25,485 nt of DNA from JBEKZQ01 sp049509675 (GTDB taxonomy: Bacteria; Planctomycetota; Planctomycetia; Pirellulales; Thermoguttaceae): positions 1 to 25,485 of the forward strand of contig JBEKZQ010000016.1 of NCBI GenBank assembly GCA_049509675.1. Reading direction: 5' to 3'. The notes under the pieces were generated by a model. The model saw nothing but the letters and a program-made list of their open reading frames with translations. It ran no database searches and had not been told where the DNA came from. The stretch's first letter is position 1. Each line of letters starts with the position of its first letter. Both the position numbers and the translations under genes were made by a program. Positions 7,534-18,650 of the stretch are shown piece after piece.

Positions 7534-10500
7534 ACTTGAGCATGGCCTGCAACTGGCGGCGGATCTCTTTCTTGGAAAGGCGGACCTGCGGCAGCGCAAG
7601 CAGCGGGCCGGGGAGATCCTCGTCTTCGCCGGCCGACGAGCCCGCGCGATCGGCCTCTTGCTGCAAGGCATCCAGCCAGGCGGGCACGTCGAAGCCCGCC
7701 CCCGAGACGTGGCGGGTGAACTCGGCGAGGCCTTCTTCCAGACGGTAGAACGCGCCGCACGGCCAGTCGCCCCCCGGCGTCTGCTCGCCGCTGGTGACGT
7801 TGGCCCCGGCAGCCCGGGCCTCCTCGATCGCCGGACGCACCAACGCCCGCAGCCGATCGACGGCCAGCGGCCGCACGAAACGTTCCTCCAGTCGTTCGGC
7901 CACGCTGGGCAAACGCATGCCGTACTTGCGGTTCAGACGCATGAACTGCTTCAGATGGTCGGCGGCGATGGAAGCCGTCCGCTCGGCGACGGCCCGGCGC
8001 CAAACCTCGGCCGCATCGTCGCGGCCGCTGCGCACCAGAACCTCGTGCGTCAACACCACCGGTTGCAGGTTCCACGCCATGCGGTTGTAACTGGCCAGCA
8101 GACGCAGAAAGTCCAAGAGCGTGTAGAGCATTTCGCCCCGATCGGACTGCGTGGTGGTGCTGTTATAGTCGACGTATTCGGCATAGTTTTCCACCACGGC
8201 CTCCACGGCCACGCTCAACCAATGGGCCGCTTCCTCCCGCGACACCGGCCCGCCCAACTCGGCCAGCAGGCGGAACTCTTCGTCGGCGCCGGGCTCCTCG
8301 GCCAGGGCTTCGAGGTAGGCGGCCGCCCCCTCGTGTTGGATGGCGCGCAGGTTGCCCAGGTTCATGAAGCGTTGCGTAAACAGGTCGTGGCCGTAACGCT
8401 CGATGAACTGCTTCAGCCCGTGCCAGCGGCTCTTGTCGCTGACGGTCTCCAGGGTCGAGAGCCGCACGCCCCGGCTGTGCATCAGCCAGGAGTGCAACAG
8501 GGCCTCGGTCAATTGCTCCAGGAAAACTATCAAGTCGGCGTCGGGCCCGTGCTCCGTCCGGCGTTGCTCCGAAGAACGCCAAATCTCCGACGATTGCACC
8601 ACGCAACGGACCATCGCCTTGCAGCCGATGCGGAACATCTGATCGAACTCGGTGATCGCCCCCGGCCCGACCGGATGATTGCTCTCCATCTCGTGGATCG
8701 TGGTCATCAGGCGGCTGGTTTCCTGGAGCAGTCCCAACCGCGGCAGGTAGGCCAACAGGCGGCGGAGCATGCTCTGCATGCCGCGCGACATGACAATCCG
8801 TTGCGGATTGCCGCCGCGGGCCAGGGCCACGTACAACAGCGGTTGCCGGGTCAACACGGCGGTCAACCGCGGCCAACTCTTGCGCACCGCGGCCGCGTCG
8901 CCCCGCAACACGGCCCGCAGCACCTGCTCGACCGCCTCCTCCCAGGCGTCCCGTTCAGCCAACGGCGGCGGCGACTCCATCAACGCGCGGATCAAGCGCG
9001 CGGCATCGGCCGTTTCCACGCACGTGGCGATGATCTGCTCCAGCAGCATCTCCTTGACGCCCCGGCGCCGATCGTATTCGACCAGCGACTCCTGGTTCCC
9101 GCCGGGTGGCGGAATGCGGTAACGATGGACGGCGGCGAGCAGTTCCAGCAACTGCCGCCGGTTCGTCGTGGCCTGCGTGAGCCAGGCCCAGAGGCACTGG
9201 TCGCGCTCCGGGCCGGTCAGCCCCTCGGCCGCCGAGGCCGCGGCCGCCGTTCTCCACAATTCGGCCAGCGTGCCGAGGAACGCCAAGCGGCCCACGAGCC
9301 GTTCGGCCTCGAACGCCAACTCGAAGTCGGTCGGGTTCTCGCCGCCGCCTTCGATCATGTCGCCTTCGAAGCCGTCGTCCGTGCTGTCACGATAACTCAT
9401 GCTCTCGTAGGCGGCGCTGAACAGGCCATCGCCGTCCTCGGGCAACTCGGTCTCGGACTGCTCTTCGCCCGCCTCGCCGGTGAGTTCCAAGCGGGGCACC
9501 TCCCAGTACTCATCCGCATTCGCCTCCAGGTAGTCGAGAAACTTCTTGGAGAGTGCCCAGCGGTCGCGCGCTTCCGGACCGTCTGGGCCGGCCTCGCTAG
9601 ACGGCTCCCCTCGCTCCTCTTTGGAGAGTGCCCAGCGGTCGCGCGCTTCCGGGCCGTCGGGGCCGGTCTCGCTAGACGGCTCCCCTCGCTCCTCTTTGGA
9701 GAGTGCCCAGCGGTCGCGCGCTTCCGGACCGTCTGGGCCGGTCTCGCTAGACGGCTCCCCTCGCTCCTCTTTGGAGAGTGCCCAGCGGTCGCGCGCTTCC
9801 GGGCCGTCGGGGCCGGTCTCGCCGGGCGGCGCCCAAAGCTCTTCCATCCAATCCAGGGCCATATCGTGGAACGAGTAGTTCTCCTCGACCAGGGGGATCT
9901 GGTGGGCCTGGCTGAGCCATTGCACGAGCAGGGCCATGGCGGCCACCGGATCCCGCTGCTCCAACAGGGCGTCGACGACCAGGGCGTAGGCCTTGGCCGA
10001 GCGAAACTGCTCGGCGTGGCTGCGCCAAAAGGCCAGGTCGCCGGCCGACGTGCCGGCCTGGTGCCAGGCCCGCAGGGCCTCGGCCACGTGGTTGGCCGAT
10101 TCGCAGGTTTCCCGGCCGGAGATGCCGTCCACGGCGCTGACCTCGATCACGGCGAACTTGTCCCACCACTCGGCCAGGGCCGAAAGCCGTTGCGCCACGG
10201 CATGTTCCAGGGCCGCGATGCCGGCCGCCGCCGCTTCTTTCTGCAGATCGACCAGGCAGGCGAAGACCGAACCTACCAGGTCGATCAGCTCGTCCACGCG
10301 GTGATCGTAGACACTGTTCTCCACGGCGGGGAAGAGGCTGTACTGGCCGCCGAAACCCAGAATGTTCCACGGATCAATCACCGCCCCGCACTCGATGGCC
10401 CGCTGCAGCAGGTCCCAGACTTCGTCCACCAATTCGACCGCCCGATTCAGGCCGGCCGACCGCTCCGCCCCGCTGGATTGCGGCGCGGCGGGCGAGCGGA

Positions 10501-11776
10501 TGGATTGGATCTCCCATTGGGCCCGGCTGAGTCGGCAATGCATGTCGCAGCGCAGCCGGGCCGATGTGACCGGCACGATGCGGACCTGTCGCGAGGCGGC
10601 CTCGATGTAACCCATCCCGGCAAAAAGCTGCGCCAAGTTGACGTGCTGCAACTGTTCCGCCCGGCGGCGGGCCAAGAGTTGGTTGAAATGTTGCCGGGCG
10701 CCACCCAGCGGCTGCCGCAGGGCCTGCGCCTCCGCCCGCAAACGCTCGGCGTGCGGCCCCGAAACGGCCGACAACAGCTTCTCGTAAAACACGTCGCGGT
10801 AGCCGGCGATCACCTGCACCAGTTTGGACAGCGTGACGCTCGAATCGTGGGCGTCGGGCCGATTGCCGCTGACCCCCGAACCCATGAGCATGGTTCCCGC
10901 CAGAACGGCCGCGGCCTCGAACAATATCTCTTCATAGGGCAGATTGCCGCGCTCTTCCACCCGGGCCAACATCGCGTCCAACGACACCTGTTGCAAGACA
11001 AAGCGGCGGCAACGACCGGAATTATCCAGCCACCCCATGTCCCATTGCCCAAACAGATAGTTGGGACGCTTGTTCGCCGGATGATCGAAATCGTAAGCCC
11101 GCGGATCGACCGCCAACTCGTCCAACTGGCTCGGATCGAACAGCGCCTCCCGCAGTAGTCCCGCATCGCAGGTATCCAGAATCGCCAGTGCCTGCTGGAC
11201 CATGTCGTGATAGCAGCCCACCGCCACGCCCGCGCCGCGAATGAACAACGGGATCGGGCGGACCCATTCATGCGCGTAGGGCTGAATCTTTTGTTGCGTC
11301 CGCAAAACGGCCACCGGCCGGTGCCCCAGATAGTCGTTCAAGCGGGAGAGGGCCTCGGGGATGATGCGGTCGGGCTGGTCCCAGGGCGGGCCCTGCTGTA
11401 GCACAGCCTGGCAAGCGCGGCCCAGGAAAAACGGCTGAAATAGTGACTCCTCGGTCTGATGGAACAGCAGATCGCGGTGGAACTGGCGGTAGGCCGGCAA
11501 CAGGCCCTCGAACACCAGGCGCAACACCGACTCCGCTTGCTCGACGTGCCGGAAGGCTTCCGAGCGGCCACTGAGATCGGCCAGAACCTCCCCTAACGCC
11601 TGGTACAGCCTCCGCCACGCAGGCTCGTCATGCCCCCCCCCAACGGTGAGCGTGCCGAACAGCCGGTTCACGTTGCCCAGGAACCGGGCGTCCGCTGCGC
11701 CGGAGGAGAAGTTCAGGTATCCCAGAATCTCCTGGGCGGTCTTCCATGCATCGCTATCCACGCTCAGTCGCCCCAC
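7532..11776 (-). CDS. Giant uncharacterised protein (1414 aa) with internal tandem repeat
   Basis: This protein has no signal peptide or membrane segment, so it is probably cytoplasmic. I recognise no enzyme motif. It is long, acidic and apparently mostly helical. The GTG at 11776 is preferred because GGAG lies about 9 nt upstream. In its middle it contains nearly four copies of a 25-residue unit (GPDGPEARDRWALSKEERGEP core) encoded by a 75-bp tandem repeat at 9546-9822. The unit sits between ELWAPPGE and FLDYLEAN. Acidic stretches follow the repeat. The stop overlaps the GAAAACT tract. It is divergent from the PQQ-repeat gene. Very large proteins of unknown function are common in planctomycetes. 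The open frame across more than 4 kb and its codon bias support a real gene, although the complementary strand is also largely open. Confidence 0.8.
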   Translation of the reverse strand: MGRLSVDSDAWKTAQEILGYLNFSSGAADARFLGNVNRLFGTLTVGGGHDEPAWRRLYQALGEVLADLSGRSEAFRHVEQAESVLRLVFEGLLPAYRQFHRDLLFHQTEESLFQPFFLGRACQAVLQQGPPWDQPDRIIPEALSRLNDYLGHRPVAVLRTQQKIQPYAHEWVRPIPLFIRGAGVAVGCYHDMVQQALAILDTCDAGLLREALFDPSQLDELAVDPRAYDFDHPANKRPNYLFGQWDMGWLDNSGRCRRFVLQQVSLDAMLARVEERGNLPYEEILFEAAAVLAGTMLMGSGVSGNRPDAHDSSVTLSKLVQVIAGYRDVFYEKLLSAVSGPHAERLRAEAQALRQPLGGARQHFNQLLARRRAEQLQHVNLAQLFAGMGYIEAASRQVRIVPVTSARLRCDMHCRLSRAQWEIQSIRSPAAPQSSGAERSAGLNRAVELVDEVWDLLQRAIECGAVIDPWNILGFGGQYSLFPAVENSVYDHRVDELIDLVGSVFACLVDLQKEAAAAGIAALEHAVAQRLSALAEWWDKFAVIEVSAVDGISGRETCESANHVAEALRAWHQAGTSAGDLAFWRSHAEQFRSAKAYALVVDALLEQRDPVAAMALLVQWLSQAHQIPLVEENYSFHDMALDWMEELWAPPGETGPDGPEARDRWALSKEERGEPSSETGPDGPEARDRWALSKEERGEPSSETGPDGPEARDRWALSKEERGEPSSEAGPDGPEARDRWALSKKFLDYLEANADEYWEVPRLELTGEAGEEQSETELPEDGDGLFSAAYESMSYRDSTDDGFEGDMIEGGGENPTDFELAFEAERLVGRLAFLGTLAELWRTAAAASAAEGLTGPERDQCLWAWLTQATTNRRQLLELLAAVHRYRIPPPGGNQESLVEYDRRRGVKEMLLEQIIATCVETADAARLIRALMESPPPLAERDAWEEAVEQVLRAVLRGDAAAVRKSWPRLTAVLTRQPLLYVALARGGNPQRIVMSRGMQSMLRRLLAYLPRLGLLQETSRLMTTIHEMESNHPVGPGAITEFDQMFRIGCKAMVRCVVQSSEIWRSSEQRRTEHGPDADLIVFLEQLTEALLHSWLMHSRGVRLSTLETVSDKSRWHGLKQFIERYGHDLFTQRFMNLGNLRAIQHEGAAAYLEALAEEPGADEEFRLLAELGGPVSREEAAHWLSVAVEAVVENYAEYVDYNSTTTQSDRGEMLYTLLDFLRLLASYNRMAWNLQPVVLTHEVLVRSGRDDAAEVWRRAVAERTASIAADHLKQFMRLNRKYGMRLPSVAERLEERFVRPLAVDRLRALVRPAIEEARAAGANVTSGEQTPGGDWPCGAFYRLEEGLAEFTRHVSGAGFDVPAWLDALQQEADRAGSSAGEDEDLPGPLLALPQVRLSKKEIRRQLQAMLK
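9546..9822. repeat. 75-bp in-frame tandem repeat (about 3.7 units)
   Basis: Units start at 9546, 9621, 9696 and 9771, each beginning TTGGAGAGTGCCCAGCGG. The period of 75 keeps the reading frame of the minus-strand gene. Units 1 and 3 share GGACCGTCTGGG, while units 2 and 4 share GGGCCGTCGGGG. This implies a 150-bp dimer was duplicated. Confidence 0.93.
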
Positions 11777-12144
11777 GGGAGGTCTCCGAATTCACGTCTC
11801 TTCCGGTTCCAGGTGCAAAAGCCCCTCCGGGTCCGGGAATAGAACCGGAAGAGTCGAAGATACATGATAATCCTAGACGCCCACCCGGCGGCGTGTAAAG
11901 GTGGGCAGGCATTAGAACAGGTGAGCAACTGTCCACCCATATTCTTGTCGCGAAAATCATTATTTTCGATTTGGGCTTTCGTCCTTTCGGGTTTTCGTGA
12001 TTCGCTTCCCGCCCGGACGGCGCTGAAAAATGCGCAACTTCAAAACTGGCGCGACGGGCTGGGGTACGGCGCGTGCTTTTTCCCGGCTTTGCAATTATGA
12101 TAGAGTAATCACGATAAATGCGATAGCAGCGGAGGAGAACCTCA
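11777..12144. other. Divergent intergenic region
   Basis: This 368-nt region separates the large minus-strand gene from the PQQ gene and should hold both promoters. It contains a 7-bp hairpin CGAAAAT/ATTTTCG (11951-11957 and 11962-11968) and a stretch (about 11970-12005) rich in CTTTCG and TTTTCG words. I find no credible gene in it. Confidence 0.5.
12089..12118 (+). promoter_or_regulatory. Possible promoter of the PQQ gene
   Basis: TTGCAA (12089-12094) and GATAAA (12113-12118) are separated by 18 nt, resembling a sigma-70-type -35/-10 pair, with the start codon 26 nt further on. TATGAT at 12096-12101 is an alternative -10. Planctomycete promoters are poorly defined, so this is tentative. 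Confidence 0.3.
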
Positions 12145-13647
12145 ATGCGACCTTCCCTCGTTCTTGCCGCGGCGCTCGGGGCGCTGTTGGTGCGGGCCGA
12201 TCTAGCCTCGATTTCCGCCGCTGACGACCCCATCGCGGAAACCACCGCCCAGCAGCACGGCCTGACGCGCCCCTGGTTCTCGCAGGTCCAGATGGATCGG
12301 GCCCGCAGCCGAGTCCACGACCTGATCCTCCATGACGGCATTCTGTATGTGCAGACCGATCGGGCCATGATCCACGCCATCGACGCGGAGACCGGCCGTT
12401 CGCTGTGGGCCCGAATGATCGGCCGCCCGGAACATCCCAGCATGACCCCCGGCATCGGCGACGACCTGATGGCGGTCGTCAACGGCTCGCGGCTGTACGT
12501 GGTGAACCGCTACACGGGCGACCTGCTGTACGAGACCGAGGTGGAGGGGGCGCCCGGCGCCGGCCCGGCCGTAAGCCGCAAACGGGCCTATGTCCCCATG
12601 GTCAACGGCATGATCATGGCCTATCGCATCGAGCCCCTGACCGATCCGCTGAAGGAATTGGGCAAGTTGGGCAAGCCGGAAGCGGAGATGACGGAAGAGG
12701 AGAAGAAGGCCGCCGAAGAGGAGCGCCGCCAGGACATCCGCGTGCGCCAGGATTACGTGCCGCCGATGGCCTGCCACTCGGCCGGTCGGGCCCTGGTGCA
12801 GCCGGTCGTGACCATGCAGAATGCCGACGAGGAGTTCGCCGCCTGGACCACCGATCGGGGGTACCTGAACGTGGGCCGCATCGACCGGCGCATGGAAGAC
12901 AAGCTGTTGATCAAGTACCGGCTGCTGACCGGTGCCCCGATCGAGGCCCAACCGACCTATCTACCGCCCAATCCGAAGATGCCCGACGACGTGGGCACGA
13001 TTTTCGCCGGTTCGCGCGACGGCTACGTCTATGCCCTGGTGGAAAGGTCAGGCGAGCAGTTGTGGAAGTTTTCCGCCGGCGAGCCGATCCTTGAGCCGCC
13101 GGCCGTCATCGAACAGCGGGTGTTCGTGTGTACGCAACTCAGCGGCATGTTTTGCCTCGATGCCAAGAATGGCCGACAGCAATGGTGGGCCCCGGAGATC
13201 GTGCGATTCCTGGCCGCCGGGAAACTCCGCGTGTATGCCGCCGACAGGCGGGGACGGATCGTCACCCTGGACGCAAAGACCGGCACCCGCCTGGACGTGC
13301 TCCCGTACGAGGGCTGGTCGCTGAAGTTGACCAACACGGATACCGACCGCATCTATGTCGGCACCGACACCGGACTGGTGCAATGCCTGCGCGAGATCGA
13401 CCAGGTGCAGCCGATTCCCTACGGAGAGAGCCGGAAGCTGCCGAAGGAAAAAGAAACGCCTAAGGCGCTTCCCAAGTACAAGCTCCAGAAGGAGGATCGG
13501 GACATGCCGAAAGAGAAGGCGGCCCCCAAGACCGCAAAAGCCAAGGCCCCCGCCAAGGCGGCGGCGCCCAAAGCAGGCGCCAAGAAAAAAGGCAAGAAGG
13601 ACGATGCCGACGCCGGCAACAATCCGCTGGTCGCCCCGGTAAAGTGA
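12145..13647 (+). CDS. Secreted PQQ-like beta-propeller protein with Lys/Ala-rich tail
   Basis: This 500-residue protein has an N-terminal signal peptide (MRPSLVLAAALGALLVRADL, likely cleaved near Ser-Ala-Ala). A body of PQQ-like blades follows: IHAIDAETGRSLWA, YVVNRYTGDLLYETEV, YALVERSGEQLWKFSAGEP, CLDAKNGRQQWWAPE and VTLDAKTGTRLDVL. A charged insertion interrupts the propeller at about residues 170-195 (EMTEEEKKAAEEERRQD). The last 70 or so residues are Lys/Ala/Pro-rich and low complexity. A strong ribosome site (GGAGGAG) precedes the ATG. BamB-type and other planctomycete propeller proteins share this fold. No PQQ cofactor site or catalytic residue is evident, so a binding or scaffold role in the periplasm is more likely than dehydrogenase activity. 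It is upstream of purH, separated by 118 nt, and probably a separate unit. Confidence 0.85.
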   Translation: MRPSLVLAAALGALLVRADLASISAADDPIAETTAQQHGLTRPWFSQVQMDRARSRVHDLILHDGILYVQTDRAMIHAIDAETGRSLWARMIGRPEHPSMTPGIGDDLMAVVNGSRLYVVNRYTGDLLYETEVEGAPGAGPAVSRKRAYVPMVNGMIMAYRIEPLTDPLKELGKLGKPEAEMTEEEKKAAEEERRQDIRVRQDYVPPMACHSAGRALVQPVVTMQNADEEFAAWTTDRGYLNVGRIDRRMEDKLLIKYRLLTGAPIEAQPTYLPPNPKMPDDVGTIFAGSRDGYVYALVERSGEQLWKFSAGEPILEPPAVIEQRVFVCTQLSGMFCLDAKNGRQQWWAPEIVRFLAAGKLRVYAADRRGRIVTLDAKTGTRLDVLPYEGWSLKLTNTDTDRIYVGTDTGLVQCLREIDQVQPIPYGESRKLPKEKETPKALPKYKLQKEDRDMPKEKAAPKTAKAKAPAKAAAPKAGAKKKGKKDDADAGNNPLVAPVK

Positions 13648-13765
13648 GAACCGTCGGGGTCCTTGATCCTTTCGCACGGATGCTCTATCTTCTTCTTATG
13701 GTTGACGCGCAGGCCGTCCGGCGCGGCGTCGGTGTCCAGATTCATCCTTTAGGGCGCGACCTCCC

Positions 13766-15324
<1,559 letters not shown>

Positions 15325-15325
<1 letters not shown>

Positions 15326-16110
15326 TGACCATTCTCCAACAGATCGTCGTCGCCAAACGCGAGGAGATCCGCCGGGCCAAGGCCGCCCTGCCCGAGCCGG
15401 ACTTGGAACGGCAACTGGCAGCCGCACCGCCGGTCCGCGACTTCTGGGCCGCGCTGGGCCGACCGGGCCCTATCCGGCTGATCGCCGAAGTGAAGAAGGC
15501 CAGTCCGTCCAAGGGCCTTTTGCGCGCGGATTTTCAACCGGTGGAAATTGCCGAAACCTACCAACGGCACGGCGCCGCCTGCATCAGTGTCTTGACCGAC
15601 GCGGCGTTCTTCCAAGGCAGTCTCGACGATCTGCGGCAGGTCCGTGCGGCGGTCGACCTGCCCGTGCTGCGAAAAGATTTTATCATCGACCGTTACCAGG
15701 TGCTCGAAGCCCGGGCTGCCGGGGCCGACGCCGTATTGCTGATCGCCGAATGCCTCCGCGACGCGGAGTTGCGGGCCTTGCACGCGGCCACGCTGGCGTT
15801 GGGCATGACGCCGCTGGTCGAGCTTTGCGAGCCGGCCAACCTGCCGCGCGTGCTGGCGAGCGGGGCCCGGCTGATCGGCATCAACAACCGCGATCTGCAC
15901 AGCTTCCACACCGATTTGGAGCACACGCTGCGGTTGCGGCCGCACGTTCCGGCGGGCTGCCTGGTGGTGGGCGAAAGCGGGATTCGCACGCGGCAGGACG
16001 TGTTGCGGCTGGAAGCGGCCGGCGTCGACGCGATGCTGGTGGGCGAGACCTTCATGGCCGCCGCCGACCTGGGCGCCGCCGTGGACGAACTGTTGGGGAG
16101 GGCCGGATAG
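15325..16110 (+). CDS. trpC: Indole-3-glycerol phosphate synthase
   Basis: This 261-residue TIM-barrel enzyme of tryptophan synthesis converts CdRP to indole-3-glycerol phosphate. Family motifs appear in order: IAEVKKASPSKG (substrate-binding Lys near residue 56), ISVLTD, LPVLRKDFIID, AGADAVLLIAE, LVELCE, IGINNRDL and VGESGI. Its length matches stand-alone TrpC. The ATG shares one base with the purH stop (TGATG). A purine gene coupled to trpC is not the classical trp operon arrangement; both pathways draw on PRPP, but a regulatory link is only inference. The 3' end abuts a dispersed repeat and the truncated SDR gene. Confidence 0.97.
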
Positions 16111-16137
16111 GGTGGGTCGAGCGCAGCGAGCCCCACC
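16111..16137. repeat. GGTGGGTCGAGCG-type dispersed repeat
   Basis: The sequence begins GGTGGGTCGAGCGCAGCGAG and ends CCCCACC, an imperfect hairpin (GGTGGG pairs with CCCACC). It directly follows the trpC stop and lies at the broken 3' end of the SDR gene, so it may mark the insertion or rearrangement that truncated that gene. Confidence 0.6.
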
Positions 16138-16156
16138 GCTTGGCTAGAAGAGTTGG

Positions 16157-16576
16157 TGAGATAAACACGATTCGGCCCCAGTTCCGCTGGAGCATCCCTG
16201 GCAGATAAGCCCGGCTGAGCCGCACGCCACTCATCACGTTCGTCTCGAAAAAGCGGAGCCGCTCGGCGTCGGAGATGTCGAAAAACGGCTTCGCGTCGTA
16301 GATGCCCAGGTTGTTGACCAGGATGTCAAAATCGGGGCTAACCCGCACGACTGCATCCACGCCCTCGGCTGTAGACAAATCAGCGGCCATAGCCGTCAGA
16401 TTGGCATCGGCCACGTCGCGGCGGATGGCGGCCAGCGCCTCGTTGACGCGGTTGGCCGTCCGGCCATTGACCGCCACGCTGGCGCTTTCTTGGGCGAGCA
16501 TCTTGGCGATTGCCAAGCCGATTCCACCGGTCGATCCTGTTACCAGAGTCCGCTTGCCGCGAAGTTGAAGGTCCAT
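16157..16576 (-). pseudogene. SDR oxidoreductase, 3'-truncated
   Basis: The start ATG at 16576 has AGGAAAGG just upstream. The N-terminal half of a classical short-chain dehydrogenase follows: LVTGSTGGIGLAIA (the TGxxxGIG NAD(P)-binding loop, residues about 13-22), ILVNNLG (NNxG motif) and RNWGRIVFIS. Homology-like sequence stops at about 16157, exactly where the catalytic Ser/Tyr-x-x-x-Lys segment should begin. The frame then runs into the antisense of a dispersed repeat and trpC. About 140 residues of the Rossmann-fold core remain out of the usual 250, without the active-site Tyr and Lys, so it should be inactive. Truncation by rearrangement at the repeat is inference. Confidence 0.8.
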
Positions 16577-17049
16577 GGTCCTTTCCTCGGGGGTAGGAGA
16601 ATCCTTGGCGCTAGGCTGCCACCGTAGCCGCCCGCACAAGAATTATAGGGCGGCGACCATCCTCTCGACTTGATGCAGCACGTAGGATACGATCATGGCC
16701 CATGCTGCTGTAGGCCGACCCAAAGGAAGCGACACTATGCCATGCCGTGGAGTGCGGGGTGCGACGATTGCCGAAGCCAATCGACCTCCGGCACCGCCTC
16801 TCCAGCGGGCCTGGAGCGAACCTTCTTCGTTTCGGCATGGGCAAGGCCATCGACACCCTTGCTCACCTCGAAGTCCTTCGGACGGCCTGAAGAACTCCCT
16901 TGATGTACCCGTAACCATAGGCAAATGCCTGGAGGCTCCGGGGGTCGTCCGCGTAACCGCGTAACCGCGTAACCGGGCATGTGATCGGGCATCACCATGT
17001 ACGGATAGCGGGGCGATGGGCGGCATCATGCGATTGCTGTTGATGAGGG
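16577..17049. other. Region without a supported gene
   Basis: This stretch lies between the truncated SDR gene and the permease remnant. Open frames exist on both strands but lack recognisable motifs. On the minus strand near 16990 the frame reads VMPDHMPG, reminiscent of the VMPNHVH motif of REP-associated Y1 transposases, but the surrounding sequence does not support a transposase. It contains three 8-bp units GCGTAACC (16951-16974). Confidence 0.35.
16951..16974. repeat. 8-bp tandem repeat, GCGTAACC x3
   Basis: Three exact consecutive copies of GCGTAACC are followed by GGGCATGTGATCGGGCATCA, which itself repeats GGGCAT. The repeats are out of frame with respect to coding (8 bp), in line with the lack of a functional gene here. 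Confidence 0.85.
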
Positions 17050-18286
17050 TCAACATGTATTGCGATTGCCGTCCCGCTGGACCATCTTGGCCTTCCACAT
17101 CAAGTAAAACGGAATCCCGGTGAGCACCAGCAAGAGCCCAAACATCGTCGCCTGGGGGTCTCCCTGGACGACATAGACCAGGAACGCCAAACAAATCACC
17201 AGGTACAGGGCGGGAGTGACCGGGTAGCCCCAGCAGCGGTATGGGCGAGGCTGATCGGGCTGCGTGAAGCGCAGGCGGTAAACGGCGGCCACCGTGAGGC
17301 CGCCGAAGAGGACCGAGGCAAACGTGCTGTAGGTGAGCAACTCCGAGTACGAGCCGGTCAGCGTCAGGACCATCGCCCAGACACCCTGGTACAGCAGGGC
17401 TTTCATGGGCGTCTTCCGCGTATTCAGCCGGGTGCAGCTACGGAAGAAGAGCCCCTCGCGGGCCATGGCGTAACATACACGGGCCCCGCCAAAGATCATC
17501 CCGTTGACGCAGCCGAAGGTCGAGATCAGGATGGCAACGATAATCAGCGTCGAGCCGATGTTGCCGAAGAGCACGACGGCCACCCGTTCCGCCACCCGGT
17601 TCTCGGGAACGGCGGCGATCTGGCCCACGGGCAACACGACCAGGTAGGCGGCGTTGGTGAACACGTACAAGATCGTTACCAGCAGGCAGCCCAACACCAG
17701 CGCCCGGGGCAGCGTGCGATGGGAGTCATGGACCTCCTCGGCGACGAAGGTGACCGTGTACCAGGCGTCGTAGGCGAACAGGGCCTTCGAGAGGGCGACG
17801 GCCAGCCCGGCCAGAAAACCCGCCTGAAGGGCCCGATGGCCGGGCATGGGCTGGATCAGTGGAAAGAAATGAACGGCGCTGCCACCGCTGCGGCTCAGCC
17901 CGGCCACGATCAGCGCCACGAGGGCGGCCACCTTCAGCACCGTGAACAGGTTCTGCACGAAGGCTCCTTCCCGGACACCCCGGATGTTTACCCCGGTCAG
18001 CAGGGCTATGACGCCACAGGCCACCAGTTGGGCCGAGTTCAACTCAAGGTGCAGCAGGCCGTGAGGGGCGTGCGACTGGACGGCCAGGGGCAGAAGTTCC
18101 GCCAGGGGAACCCGTGCCAACACGTTGGCCTCACCGAGACTGGGCACCAGTACGCCGAGATACTTGGCAAAGGCAATCGCCACGGCGGCGTTGAATCCAT
18201 TCTGGATGACCAGGAACTGCGTCCAGCCGAAGAGGAACGCCCAGAAGTCGCCGGAGGCGGCGTTGCAGTTGATTGGTGTGGCTCAT
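17050..18286 (-). pseudogene. APC-family amino-acid permease with lost N-terminal segments
   Basis: The readable frame (18282 down to 17050) begins SGDFWAFLFGWTQFLVIQ, which corresponds to about the third membrane helix of APC-superfamily permeases. It continues through roughly nine hydrophobic helices, including LFAYDAWYTVTFVAEEV and PRPYRCWGYPVTPALY, to the stop at 17050. The usual start region with the GSGIF-type motif of helix 1 is absent. An ATG at 18286 in another frame reads MSHTNQLQRRL, plausible as the original N-terminus, so an internal deletion with frameshift is possible. A GTG at 18183 could start a 377-residue product, but it would still lack the substrate-binding first helix. 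I therefore call it a pseudogene. The remaining sequence is well conserved, so the loss is probably recent. Confidence 0.75.
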
Positions 18287-18369
18287 GTTCTATCCCGGAG
18301 CGTTTCTCCCAGTCTACTGGCTGGGCCACCATTGGCAACGCCTCTCCTAAAACCCGCCGCCGCTCCCGG

Positions 18370-18650
18370 CATTATCTATCGTTGGGCCGTCCCGTTTCAC
18401 CTGACGGAACCATCAGTGCGCATGTCAGCCAGTCGATGGTAAGGATCGACAAGATCGGCCTCGATGATCTCGGCGAGCCGCCTTCGGACGCGGAAGCCGC
18501 CCCAACCGATGCTTGGTTTATCGGGCAGATTCCCGCTGAATGTACGATCCGAGTCGTGAAAGGGATGAGCGGAGGGCCGATCTATGGTTTCCGGCGTAAC
18601 GACAAAGGACGGCTGACTTACCATGTCGTCGCTTTGCAGAGCCAGATAAA
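18370..18650 (+). pseudogene. Fragment of a trypsin-like serine protease
   Basis: The plus-strand frame reads AWFIGQIPAECTIRVVKGMSGGPIYGFRRNDKG in part, followed by YHVVALQSQ. GMSGGP is the GxSGGP signature around the nucleophilic Ser of trypsin-like proteases, and the flanking residues match the strand order after it. No start codon, His or Asp segment is present upstream, because the permease remnant begins there. After about 18650 the translation loses family character, although the frame stays open to the TGA of the first CTGATGTC (18865-18867). It appears to be a 3' fragment stranded at the left edge of the small-gene array. Confidence 0.6.

Noticed and set aside
7658..11158. 1166-residue + strand frame opposite the large minus-strand gene
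   Set aside because: Antisense open frame produced by GC-rich codon bias; it has no domain character, is dominated by Arg/Gln/Pro/Gly/His, and has no ribosome site.
16643..17194. REP-associated Y1 transposase on the minus strand
   Set aside because: Only a short VMPDHM-like string is seen; the HUH motif context, catalytic Tyr and other conserved blocks are missing.
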